64,000 nucleotides of DNA from contig NZ_CP195793.1 of the NCBI RefSeq assembly GCF_051466335.1, positions 186,001-250,000 on the forward strand, written 5' to 3'. Origin of the DNA: Planctomicrobium sp051466335 (GTDB lineage: Bacteria > Planctomycetota > Planctomycetia > Planctomycetales > Planctomycetaceae). Shown piece by piece: positions 53,768 to 61,459 of this stretch. Position 1 is the first letter of the stretch. Each line of letters opens with the position of its first letter. Both the position numbers and the translations under genes were made by a program. The notes beneath the pieces are model-generated. The model was given only the letters and a program-made list of their open reading frames with translations. It was not told the origin of the DNA and made no database searches.

Positions 53768-54074
53768 TAGACTTAATTTAGACGTACAGGAGATAAGTTG
53801 AGTCGCATCAACGATGTTTGTTGACTATTGAGCTCAATATTTTCTTTGAAAAAAGAATGGAAGATCTGGCGCAGATGGAGTTGAATTGCTAGTCTATGCG
53901 GAGCCTCCTAGAGAGATCAGGAAGAAGTTCAAACGCGGTTCCGCGGTTTTTCCATGGTTAATCAGGCATGCAACCAATCTGGTTACGTGAAGCGGTTGAA
54001 TTGTTCAAAGCGACCGGTCAGGGCAGCGGCAGCTTTCGTTAATTAGTCACGAAGCGTCTAGCTATTCAAAAACC
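53768..54074. other. Intergenic region between IS-C copy 2 and the LacI-type gene
   Basis: 307 bp, AT-rich in its first part, without a gene. It should contain the regulator's promoter. No second IS end or clear operator palindrome was seen. Confidence 0.35.
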
Positions 54075-55115
54075 ATGTCTACAGATCAAACTAAAGTTCG
54101 CCTGGTCGACATCGCCAGAAAAGCGGGAGTGTCCCGCGCTGCTGTCGGACACGTGCTCAATCACTCCGGTGCAGACAACGTTCGCGTTTCTCAGGATACG
54201 CGTGAGCGAATTCTCAAGATCGCGCGGGAGATGAACTATCGTCCCAATCGGGCCGCTCAGCAATTACGCGGTCGCCCAACGAAAATGCTGGGCGTCATCC
54301 TGAACACTGTCAACACCTCTGTCTTCTCCGCCAGATTGTCTGCCATTGAAATTGAAGCTCATCGTCGCGGTTACCGCATGGTGATCGGTCAGGTTCATGG
54401 ATCTGCTGACGAAATTCGTGGTTACCTCGATGACTTCCTGGATCGGGGCATCGACGGGGTGCTCTGCCTCTTCGACGTGATGAATGAAACACGCTCCGAG
54501 CTTGCTCCTGTCTTTGAAAATCGTCAAGGGATTGTTTGGCATGCCTCCCCTGTTCTGTCTTCACAGCCGTATGTCAGAGTCGACACTGCATCAGCGATCC
54601 GGCAGATCATGGACCATCTGATTGCCCAAGGTCGTCGGCGAATTGGACTCGAACTTTGGAGCGAATCAGACCAGCTCATGTCGGTACGACAGGAGGCCTG
54701 GAAAGAGGCACATCGAGCCCACGGGTTGGAAATCGACGAAAAACTGATCTGGATTGGAGCAGAACGTAGCCAGCTTCCGACACGCTCGATCGTCGAGAAT
54801 TGCATTCAGCAACTGGTTCTTCAAAACGGTGCGGATGCCATCGTGGCGTCGAATGACGAGTGGGCAGCCAGTGTTGTCCAAGGGCTCCGCCGGCACGGGA
54901 AACGCGTTCCAGAAGATGTCGCTGTCACCGGCTATGATAATCTTCCGCTCTGTGAAATCATCGAACCAAGCATGACGTCGATCGATCAGTCACACGCCGA
55001 GTATGCGACTGCCGCGCTTGATCTCATTGAATATTCGCTCCGAAATCCGAACGCCGAAACTCCAGAGATCAGGGTGATCCAACCCAAGCTGGTGATTCGC
55101 GAATCGACGGAATGA
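54075..55115 (+). CDS. LacI/GalR-family transcriptional regulator
   Basis: 346 residues. The N-terminal helix-turn-helix is VRLVDIARKAGVSRAAVGHVLN (about 8-29) with the hinge helix NRAAQQLRGRPT. A type I periplasmic-binding-protein-like effector domain follows (LGVILNTVNTSVFSARL, GVLCLFDVMN, DAIVASNDEWAASVVQGLRRHGKRVPEDVAVTGYDN, MTSIDQS). It would dimerise and bind a sugar-like effector. It is convergent with the PVC-type dehydrogenase gene across a shared terminator, so a regulatory link to it is possible but not shown. Length is normal for the family. Confidence 0.92.
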   Translation: MSTDQTKVRLVDIARKAGVSRAAVGHVLNHSGADNVRVSQDTRERILKIAREMNYRPNRAAQQLRGRPTKMLGVILNTVNTSVFSARLSAIEIEAHRRGYRMVIGQVHGSADEIRGYLDDFLDRGIDGVLCLFDVMNETRSELAPVFENRQGIVWHASPVLSSQPYVRVDTASAIRQIMDHLIAQGRRRIGLELWSESDQLMSVRQEAWKEAHRAHGLEIDEKLIWIGAERSQLPTRSIVENCIQQLVLQNGADAIVASNDEWAASVVQGLRRHGKRVPEDVAVTGYDNLPLCEIIEPSMTSIDQSHAEYATAALDLIEYSLRNPNAETPEIRVIQPKLVIRESTE

Positions 55116-55127
55116 TCGCTGCAAATA

Positions 55128-55158
55128 AAAATGAGTCACCCCCGTGGTGACTCATTTT
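55128..55158. terminator. Bidirectional terminator between the LacI-type gene and the second PVC-type dehydrogenase
   Basis: AAAATGAGTCACC / GGTGACTCATTTT is a perfect 13-bp stem with a 5-nt loop (CCCGT). It carries A4 on one side and T4 on the other, so it works for both convergent genes. It lies 12 bp after the LacI-type stop and 8 bp from the dehydrogenase stop. Confidence 0.92.
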
Positions 55159-55165
55159 CGCTTCA

Positions 55166-57616
55166 TCAGTTTTGCGGTGTCCGCAAGTAGGCGATCAGGT
55201 CCAGTATTTCCTCCTTGCTGAGGGTGTTCAACAACCCTTCCGGCATCGGAGAAAGATCCGACTGTCTCGAGTTCGCAATTTCCCCGCGAGGAATGACGAC
55301 GAACTTGCCAGTGAGCGCATTCGTTTCGACTTCGATTGTCTCACGACTGACCGTGAGAGTTCTACCCGAAACGATTGTCCCGTCCTCCAGTTCATACAAT
55401 GCTGATTGGTATTTGGGATCGATCACCTTCGAAGGCTCAATGATGGATTCCAGCAAGGCTCGCCCATCGAATCGTTTTCCGATCGTCGTAAGATCTGGGC
55501 CGATGTGCCCGCCACGGTCTCCGAACTGATGGCAGCGAAGACAGATGGCAACAGCGAGGGCCGCCCTCCCCTTCTCCACTGAATGATCTTGTGGCCTCAA
55601 TGAAACAATGTCTCGTTCAAGGTCTTGCACGGTCCACGCCTGAACAACCGGCCGCGATTGATCCGCTGCGTTTCCCTCGTGAGTATCAAGAGGAGCGTTC
55701 AATGCAAGCAGTTCTGCCTGCAATTGTTCGCGTTCATCTGACAGGAGCGTTGCTTCAAAATCCGCTTGGAAGGACTGCAGCGTGTTCGCCACAAGTCGAC
55801 CGCCCGGAAGTCGTCGATTCTTAGTCAACCAACCCAGCAGTCGTTTCCGTTGTTCGATGGTCCAGGGCTGCGGACTGCGGATCAGAGTTTTGACGTATTG
55901 GACCTGCTCTTCCTGTGTTGTTGCCTGTTCCAGCAGATTGAGGATTCGCTCGTGAGCTTCGGGTGAACGCAATGAAACGAGCAACTCGCTGAGGAGCCAG
56001 TTCACCTGAAAACTTGACTGGGGCGGTATGGAATGAAGTCGTCGCAAGGTTGGGATCCGGGAAGCGATCTCCAGATCTCCCTGTCGCACCAGCGAGAGTT
56101 GCAACGTGCGGAGTGCAAGTAGCAACTCCTGTGGATCGGCTTGTGAGAGATCCCATTCTTTGAGTCCCTTCACAATGATCTTCTGATCCACTTCTGCTCC
56201 AACACGAGCCAGCGCCATCAGGGCAACTTGACGAGCCTGGGAATTTTGAGCAGTGGCGACCAGCTTTCGCCACTGGTCGAGATCTTGGTTTTCCAGAGCG
56301 ACTCTGGCTGCGAATCGAATCCACGGATCGTCGCTGCCGAGATGTGACCAGATGAATTCAATTTGAGTGGCGTCCTGAATCTGATGGAGCTTCTCAAGCT
56401 GATGCCGAATTGCCCGAGCATCTACTGCTTTGGCGTCCCCAGAAAGGACATTTTCTTGCTGATTCGTTCCCTGCCCGACATGCTTTACGCGATAGAGGCC
56501 AGATTGCGAACCTCTTCCTCCGGTGATGAAATACAGACTTCCATCGGGGCCAAATTCAAGGTCGCAGACATTCACAGGACTTCCTTCGAGAAACGACGTT
56601 GACACACCGCGATAGGAAGCGCCAACTGGCTGCAAGTCGATTCTCAGGATGCGGCCGTTCTGCCAGTCGGCTGCGTACAGGGAATTGCGGTAGGATTCCG
56701 GCCAGTTGCTGGAGTTCGCAAATGTAATCCCTGTGGGAGATCCAAGTCCGGTATCGAGGGTGCTTGGGAGGCTGTCGGGATACCAGTTCGGCCACTTTCC
56801 TGTTCCCCATCGCCAACCGTATTCCCCCCCGGAAACAACGTGGTTAATGCGAGTTGGACGGTACCACGGAAGCCCGACGTCCCATTCCATGTCGGCATCC
56901 CAGGTGAACATTTCCCCCTCCGAGTTGAAGGCGACATCGACCTGATTTCGAAGTCCTCCCGCGAAGATCGTGCGGGTCTTGCCTTCTGGATCAATCCGCA
57001 GAATGATCCCGACACGTTCCGTCTGATCGGCATCGTGAGGATTCGGCAAAAGCCAGTCATTCTTGTGATTGCGGTACGGAGATGCGGGGTCAATGTTCTC
57101 GGGAAAAAAGACGTCGTTCCCGATCACGATATAGATCATCCCGTCCGGTCCGAGCCGAATCTGATTGGCTCCGTGCCCGTAACGACTTTTGTAGATCAAC
57201 GGAATGAGAAGTTCCGACTCTTCGTATGTTCCATCCTGATCGTTGTCTTTCAAGCGGTAAACACCCTCACCGTCAGTTGCACAAACGTAAAGTGCACCGT
57301 GGGCGAAAAGTACTCCTCGGCAGTGGTTCAGATGGTCGGTTCCGGGAATGCGTTCAATGCTGATGGGGACATTGCCAGATGGAAGAGTGGCTCGGAAGAG
57401 CCCGTTTCGGTCGTCAGCGAGTATCAGACGACCTTTGTCGTCGAAGGTCATGCTAATCCAGCTTCCCTCTTCGGGTTGAGCGGAATGAATCAGCTCGACC
57501 TGAAAACCTTCACGGATGCTGATCGCCTCAGCGGGAGTCGCAGATCGCTCGGCACCCCAAATTGGAGAACACAAACCAGAAAAGACTAGCAGGCAGATGA
57601 GCCCGGTACGTTGCAT
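55166..57616 (-). CDS. Exported PVC-type dehydrogenase with cytochrome c domain (second, shorter)
   Basis: 816 residues from the ATG at 57616 (AAGG 6 nt upstream), which gives a compact signal peptide (TGLICLLVFSGLCSPIWGAE). The frame also has ATGs at 57664 and 57661 and a GTG at 57673. A sorbosone-dehydrogenase-like propeller covers about 25-370 (GSWISMTFDDKGRLILADD, DGMIYIVIGNDVFF, GLRNQVDVAFNSEGEMFTWDAD, DLEFGPDGSLYFITGGRG). A HEAT-type helical region follows, then a haem domain with CLRCH near residue 691 and the tail EPSKVIDPKYQSALYELEDGTIVSGR. It shares architecture with the 26657-30025 protein but is shorter in the helical part. Predicted as a periplasmic sugar or alcohol oxidoreductase; the substrate is unknown. 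Confidence 0.87.
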   Translation of the reverse strand: MQRTGLICLLVFSGLCSPIWGAERSATPAEAISIREGFQVELIHSAQPEEGSWISMTFDDKGRLILADDRNGLFRATLPSGNVPISIERIPGTDHLNHCRGVLFAHGALYVCATDGEGVYRLKDNDQDGTYEESELLIPLIYKSRYGHGANQIRLGPDGMIYIVIGNDVFFPENIDPASPYRNHKNDWLLPNPHDADQTERVGIILRIDPEGKTRTIFAGGLRNQVDVAFNSEGEMFTWDADMEWDVGLPWYRPTRINHVVSGGEYGWRWGTGKWPNWYPDSLPSTLDTGLGSPTGITFANSSNWPESYRNSLYAADWQNGRILRIDLQPVGASYRGVSTSFLEGSPVNVCDLEFGPDGSLYFITGGRGSQSGLYRVKHVGQGTNQQENVLSGDAKAVDARAIRHQLEKLHQIQDATQIEFIWSHLGSDDPWIRFAARVALENQDLDQWRKLVATAQNSQARQVALMALARVGAEVDQKIIVKGLKEWDLSQADPQELLLALRTLQLSLVRQGDLEIASRIPTLRRLHSIPPQSSFQVNWLLSELLVSLRSPEAHERILNLLEQATTQEEQVQYVKTLIRSPQPWTIEQRKRLLGWLTKNRRLPGGRLVANTLQSFQADFEATLLSDEREQLQAELLALNAPLDTHEGNAADQSRPVVQAWTVQDLERDIVSLRPQDHSVEKGRAALAVAICLRCHQFGDRGGHIGPDLTTIGKRFDGRALLESIIEPSKVIDPKYQSALYELEDGTIVSGRTLTVSRETIEVETNALTGKFVVIPRGEIANSRQSDLSPMPEGLLNTLSKEEILDLIAYLRTPQN

Positions 57617-58002
57617 GGCAAGCCTTATGAACAGGAGGGAGAATCTGAGCAGCGTCCTCATCATGACAATCACGTGAAATCAAGTCGACTCTCCGAACGC
57701 TGATTTCGGCAATGCGTTGGTCTTTGGATCGACGCTCCCTCTCGAAGTTACTTTGAACAGCAGTCATCTCCAGGGATTCGATCTGCAGGTGGATTGATAA
57801 ACCTCAGTGTCCAACGAAGTCGTTCCATCCCGGAAGTGTGTTCTCGGGTGAGTTTCACGCGAACTTCATAATCATCAATGTTGTCAGGACACGAGCTAAT
57901 AACTAAGATTTTTCAAACAGCGGGAATGCGTTTTTCCACAGGTTGAACTGATTGCTCAGTTTCGGCGCTCAGGAAGAGTGTATTAATGGCTCAGGAGTGT
58001 GC
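57617..58002. other. Intergenic region between divergent dehydrogenase and HNH genes
   Basis: 386 bp holding two divergent promoters. No gene, repeat or strong hairpin was recognised. Confidence 0.35.
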
Positions 58003-58686
58003 ATGATCTCAGTTGCGCAGGTTCCGGTCCCGAACTCTTCATACGTTGAAGAGACGAGTATTCGCCGACGATCCTCTTCGTCAGCGTTGCAAGCCAACGT
58101 CTTGGCTCTCAACCGCAACTTCCTCGCGGTTCAGGTGATTTCCGTGCGGCGTGCGCTCTGCCTGCTCTGTAAAGGTCTGGCTGAGGTGATTCATGTCGAA
58201 GGTGGTCACTACAGCGCGTATGATTTCTTTTTGTGGAAGGAATTCTGCGAAATTAAAGGGGAGTTAGAAGAACAGAGTGATCACGAAGACTGGATCCATT
58301 CCGTCAATTTCAAAATCCAGGCTCCGCGGATTGTCCGATTGCTGACTTACGAACGTGTGCCACGGAACACTGTGAAGTTTAATCGTCGCAATATCTTCCT
58401 AAGAGATGGTCATCGCTGCCAGTATTGCGGGAAGCGATATAGCACTCCACGTCTGAGTCTGGATCACGTGATGCCTAAGAGTCGGGGAGGGGGCGACACG
58501 TGGGAGAATATCGTCTGCGCGTGCCTTAAGTGTAATGTCGATAAAGGAGGGCGAACCCCGTCCGAAGCGGGGATGAAGTTGCTGCAAAAGCCCATGAAGC
58601 CGAAACGCAGCCCGCTCTTAAGTCGGCAGCTGACGCTGAGCAAGTATGAGTGCTGGCGGAATTTTATTGCTCAGTCCGCCGAATGA
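58003..58686 (+). CDS. HNH endonuclease domain protein
   Basis: 227 residues from the ATG at 58003 (AGGAG 5 nt upstream). The C-terminal half carries a complete HNH nuclease core: HRCQYCGKRYSTPRLSLDHVMPKSRGGG, then WENIVCACLKCNVDKGG. It has two CxxC zinc pairs, the catalytic DH and the Asn of the WENIV segment. The N-terminal half (VLALNRNFLAVQVISVRRALCLLCKGLAEVIHVEG) is typical of a conserved bacterial HNH subfamily often found alone on chromosomes and not of restriction enzymes. It is not associated with phage or a methylase here. The role is unknown; DNA nicking or repair is the family-level expectation. Confidence 0.88.
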   Translation: MISVAQVPVPNSSYVEETSIRRRSSSSALQANVLALNRNFLAVQVISVRRALCLLCKGLAEVIHVEGGHYSAYDFFLWKEFCEIKGELEEQSDHEDWIHSVNFKIQAPRIVRLLTYERVPRNTVKFNRRNIFLRDGHRCQYCGKRYSTPRLSLDHVMPKSRGGGDTWENIVCACLKCNVDKGGRTPSEAGMKLLQKPMKPKRSPLLSRQLTLSKYECWRNFIAQSAE

Positions 58687-58712
58687 AGCACTTTTGAGCT
58701 GGTTGAGCCAAC

Positions 58713-58751
58713 GACCCGAGAAGGAGAGTTTTCATTCTCGGGTCCTTTTTT
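58713..58751 (+). terminator. Rho-independent terminator of the HNH gene, overlapping the M20 gene's 3' end
   Basis: GACCCGAGAA / TTCTCGGGTC is a perfect 10-bp stem with a 12-nt loop, followed by CTTTTTTT. The second arm and T-run coincide with the last codons and stop of the convergent M20 peptidase gene (stop at 58732-58734). Confidence 0.9.
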
Positions 58752-59964
58752 TAACTGCACCATCTGCCAATTGAGCGAGAAACATCGCTGTCAGTTGAGC
58801 TCTTTCTGTGAGGCTCGACAGGCGAACATATTCTTGATCGCTATGGATCATTCCCCCTTGGACTCCCAGAGAATCCACACACGGAACCCCGAAGGCTGCC
58901 AGTCGATTGCCGTCACACGTTCCCCCAGTTGGATGCCAGCTTAACTCCATTTCCAGCGATTCGCCGCATTGCTTGAACTCCTGCAGCATTGCCTCGGTCC
59001 CGGCGTCGAGTAATTTTGGCGGAGCGGTAAAACGGCCGTGGAGTTGAAATTGAACTCCTGATTTCTCAGACACTCTCCCTAGAATTGTGTGAATCGCTGA
59101 GAGAATTTCAGGCTCATGGGCGGTGTCTTCGTAACGGATATTGAGTCGGATGACGCTGACTCCCGGAACGACGTTGCTCGCCCCTCCTCCATCAATTCGA
59201 GCCACGTTGAGCGTCATTCCCTCCCAGAGTCCAGTTAATTGATGAAGCTGTACGCTGGCTTCCGCTGCCGCCACAACTGCGTTGATTCCGTAATGAAAAT
59301 CTCGCCCGGAATGGGACGATCTCCCATGGGCGATGATTGAAAAACTTCCCGATCCTTTGCGGGATGAGACGAGGTTGCCGTCCGACAGACTTGGTTCGAA
59401 AAGCAAACCCCAATCGACACGTTCCGCCGCTTGCCGAAAGAGTTCTGTCGAGCCGGGAGAACCAATTTCTTCATCGCTATTGATGATGACTTCCCATCCC
59501 AGCTGGTAGTTTCCGGAGTGAGCGACATATCGCTCAAACGCCCGAAGTGCGAAGAGCAGGACGACGAGCCCACCTTTGGCGTCTGCGACTCCCGGTCCGC
59601 GGAGAGTGTTCGCGTCAATGAGTTCCACACTCTGAAATGGGCTCTCGACCCCATAAACCGTATCCATATGAATTGCGAGCAACACCTGATACGGAGCGTC
59701 TGGGCGTGTTGTTGCGTGGAGGTTTTTGCCCAACGGAACTTGCTCAACTTCCCCGTGAGCATCAACAAATTCGTGCTGCGTTGATTCAATCAGGCTGAGA
59801 GTTTCACCGATCGAAGTGAATTCCTGAAAGACCGAGCCAGCCAATGCAGCCAATCCGATCGGATTGAAGCTGCCACTGTTAATACCTGCCCAAATGCGGA
59901 GCTGATCGCACATCTCCTCCTGTTGTGCACGAATCCAGGAGAGTTGTTTCTTGCAGAACTTCAT
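58732..59964 (-). CDS. M20-family metallopeptidase (carboxypeptidase G2/ArgE-like)
   Basis: 410 residues. The metal and catalytic residues are in place: LAIHMDTV (H99, D101), GPGVADAKGG (bridging D128), NSDEEIGS (E165 base, E166 ligand) and GGMIHSDQEYV (C-terminal His ligand). A dimerisation domain (SGSFSIIAHGRSSHSGRDFHYGINAV) lies between. The family hydrolyses peptide or N-acyl bonds with two zincs, usually in the cytoplasm; no signal peptide is seen. The order resembles glutamate carboxypeptidase-type members more than DapE, but the substrate is not defined. The last codons overlap the neighbour's terminator. Confidence 0.9.
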   Translation of the reverse strand: MKFCKKQLSWIRAQQEEMCDQLRIWAGINSGSFNPIGLAALAGSVFQEFTSIGETLSLIESTQHEFVDAHGEVEQVPLGKNLHATTRPDAPYQVLLAIHMDTVYGVESPFQSVELIDANTLRGPGVADAKGGLVVLLFALRAFERYVAHSGNYQLGWEVIINSDEEIGSPGSTELFRQAAERVDWGLLFEPSLSDGNLVSSRKGSGSFSIIAHGRSSHSGRDFHYGINAVVAAAEASVQLHQLTGLWEGMTLNVARIDGGGASNVVPGVSVIRLNIRYEDTAHEPEILSAIHTILGRVSEKSGVQFQLHGRFTAPPKLLDAGTEAMLQEFKQCGESLEMELSWHPTGGTCDGNRLAAFGVPCVDSLGVQGGMIHSDQEYVRLSSLTERAQLTAMFLAQLADGAVKKRTRE

Positions 59965-60325
59965 TGCACGGTGCCCCCGTCAGCAACGTCGATCTCATGT
60001 CTGCCGAAAGTGAAGTGTTGGAAACGTAGTGAGCGTTCCAATTTCCATCTCAAGAATACTACGCACCAGCGATGCGAACAGCACGAAAAAAGGGTTGTCG
60101 TAGACAGCGAAATGTCGAATGCGCCATCCAGTTGACGGCACATTGTCGCGAATTCGCTGCACCGGCAAATCCTGCCGAAAGAAGCTGACTCTTCGTAATC
60201 TATTCTCATTATATGGGTTGTGAGATGTTGCTTCGGGTGGCACGAGACCTGCGATTGTTACGGTTTCGTCAGAAACGATCTGATAACAAACAATCCGTTG
60301 GGCAAAACAGCAGAGGATCACAATC
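59965..60325. other. Intergenic region between divergent M20 and His-rich genes
   Basis: 361 bp with no supported gene. A 10-bp palindrome, GCGAATTCGC (60148-60157), is the only structured element noticed. Confidence 0.35.
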
Positions 60326-60640
60326 ATGAGGAATCTCATCTTGGCAGCGGTTTTGGGAGCGGGCTTTTTGGCGTTCAGCGGCAATACAGCATCCGCTTCG
60401 CACTTTCATGGAGGTCGGATTTCCGGGGGATGGGGATACGGTCATTACGGCCACTCCCATCGACCCTATGCGCCTGCACGTGGCCATCTCCACTATCACA
60501 ACACGGGGCACTTCCACCGCACACCCGACGTCATCGTGCCTCACAGGGGGCATTACCACGTTATTCCCGGTAACCTCCACTACCACAACACCGGACATTA
60601 TCACTTCCATCGTGGACACCATCATCATGGGCACCGCTAA
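60326..60640 (+). CDS. Small exported histidine-rich peptide
   Basis: 104 residues: a signal peptide (MRNLILAAVLGAGFLAFSGNTASA) and a mature part of 80 residues, of which 23 are His. The segment LHYHNTGH occurs twice (about 55-62 and 85-92), with many further HxH pairs, Gly and Tyr, ending in a run of four His. No Cys is present. Such composition suggests binding of Zn, Ni or Cu in the periplasm or at the surface, as storage or buffer; this is inference. AGAGGA stands 8 nt before the ATG. No metal transporter or regulator adjoins. A cluster of hairpins follows. Confidence 0.75.
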   Translation: MRNLILAAVLGAGFLAFSGNTASASHFHGGRISGGWGYGHYGHSHRPYAPARGHLHYHNTGHFHRTPDVIVPHRGHYHVIPGNLHYHNTGHYHFHRGHHHHGHR

Positions 60641-60716
60641 TACGGGGCTCGTGAGCGGTTGATGGAAGGAGAGGCAACACATATTGGAATGGTGTGATTG
60701 CCGAACTCAGTGTCAG

Positions 60717-60862
60717 GAGATCGTGACAGGGAGGCATCACGATCTCAGTACGCCCGTCATTAGGCCGGATCGTGGAAACGCCATGAAATTCAAAACGAGA
60801 CCTGTTGCCTCATGCATTTGGGGCAATAGGTCTTCTCTAGATGAGGGAGCGACTGCCTCCCT
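60717..60862 (+). other. Three consecutive hairpins downstream of the His-rich gene
   Basis: Stem 1 (60717-60746) is GAGATCGTGA/TCACGATCTC. Stem 2 (60798-60833) is AGACCTGTTGCC/GGCAATAGGTCT with one G-T pair. Stem 3 (60844-60862) is AGGGAG/CTCCCT. None is followed by a long T-run. They may be weak terminators, or parts of an untranslated structured RNA. Confidence 0.4.
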
Positions 60863-60911
60863 AAGTCATCGTTGCAGAGATCGCAATCTCAGCGTGACGC
60901 CCCGGCGATGT

Positions 60912-61223
60912 CTAGTTGACGCGGTGTTCGCTGTGTAAACCACGTCGCGAGGCTCGATTTTCCCGACGTTCCTGTCTGCGGGCGACTCGCTTCATAACGC
61001 GGTCGGCTGCTCGGTGAGTGACAAAGACCCCGATGGCATGCGCCGCGAGTCCCGCTCCCCATCCTGCCAAAGGCCATTGGAACCAAAGTTTGTCCGGGGT
61101 TCGGGTGAGATTGGTATACGCCAGCATCGCGTTGACGCCGGCGTATACCCCTGCGTGAACATAGAAAATCTGCTGGGCGCGGAGTTCAGCCTGTTCCTGA
61201 GTCATTTGACGTTGTTCGTTCAT
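60912..61223 (-). CDS. Small 2TM-domain membrane protein
   Basis: 103 residues from the ATG at 61223 (AAGGAAG 6 nt upstream); an in-frame upstream extension to 61283 is rejected. A short polar helix (MNEQRQMTQEQAELRAQQIF) is followed by two hydrophobic segments (VHAGVYAGVNAMLAYTNL and WPLAGWGAGLAAHAIGVFV) flanking a short loop. A strongly basic tail (RVMKRVARRQERRENRASRR) ends it. This matches the '2TM domain' family of small bacterial membrane proteins of unknown role, in which the helix pair has HxGxY and WGxGLxxH motifs. Monocistronic. Confidence 0.75.
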   Translation of the reverse strand: MNEQRQMTQEQAELRAQQIFYVHAGVYAGVNAMLAYTNLTRTPDKLWFQWPLAGWGAGLAAHAIGVFVTHRAADRVMKRVARRQERRENRASRRGLHSEHRVN

Positions 61224-61378
61224 GGCAGTCTTCCTTGCTACTCGAAACTGGATTTTGAATCCTCGGGCTGCCAGGAGATGCACCCAACGTGCCGATCGTC
61301 ATTTTTATCTGATGGACCGCTGCATATTCCCATTAAGCAAATTTGTCGCATCTTCTCTGGCGATAAAGCATTCGGAAT

Positions 61379-61417
61379 AAAAAAGCTCACTCCCAATCTG
61401 GAAGTGAGCTTTTTTTA
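61379..61417. terminator. Bidirectional terminator downstream of gatA
   Basis: AAAAGCTCACT / AGTGAGCTTTT forms an 11-bp stem with an 11-nt loop. It is flanked by A-runs on the left and seven Ts on the right. On the minus strand it ends the gatC-gatA transcript 43 bp after the gatA stop. Confidence 0.88.
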
Positions 61418-61459
61418 CTTCAATTCACATTCGACAATTTTGAATGAATTTCAGCGGAT

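Noticed and set aside
58003..58686. HNH gene as part of a restriction or phage-defence system
   Set aside because: No methyltransferase, ATPase or phage gene adjoins, and the protein looks like the common stand-alone chromosomal HNH subfamily.
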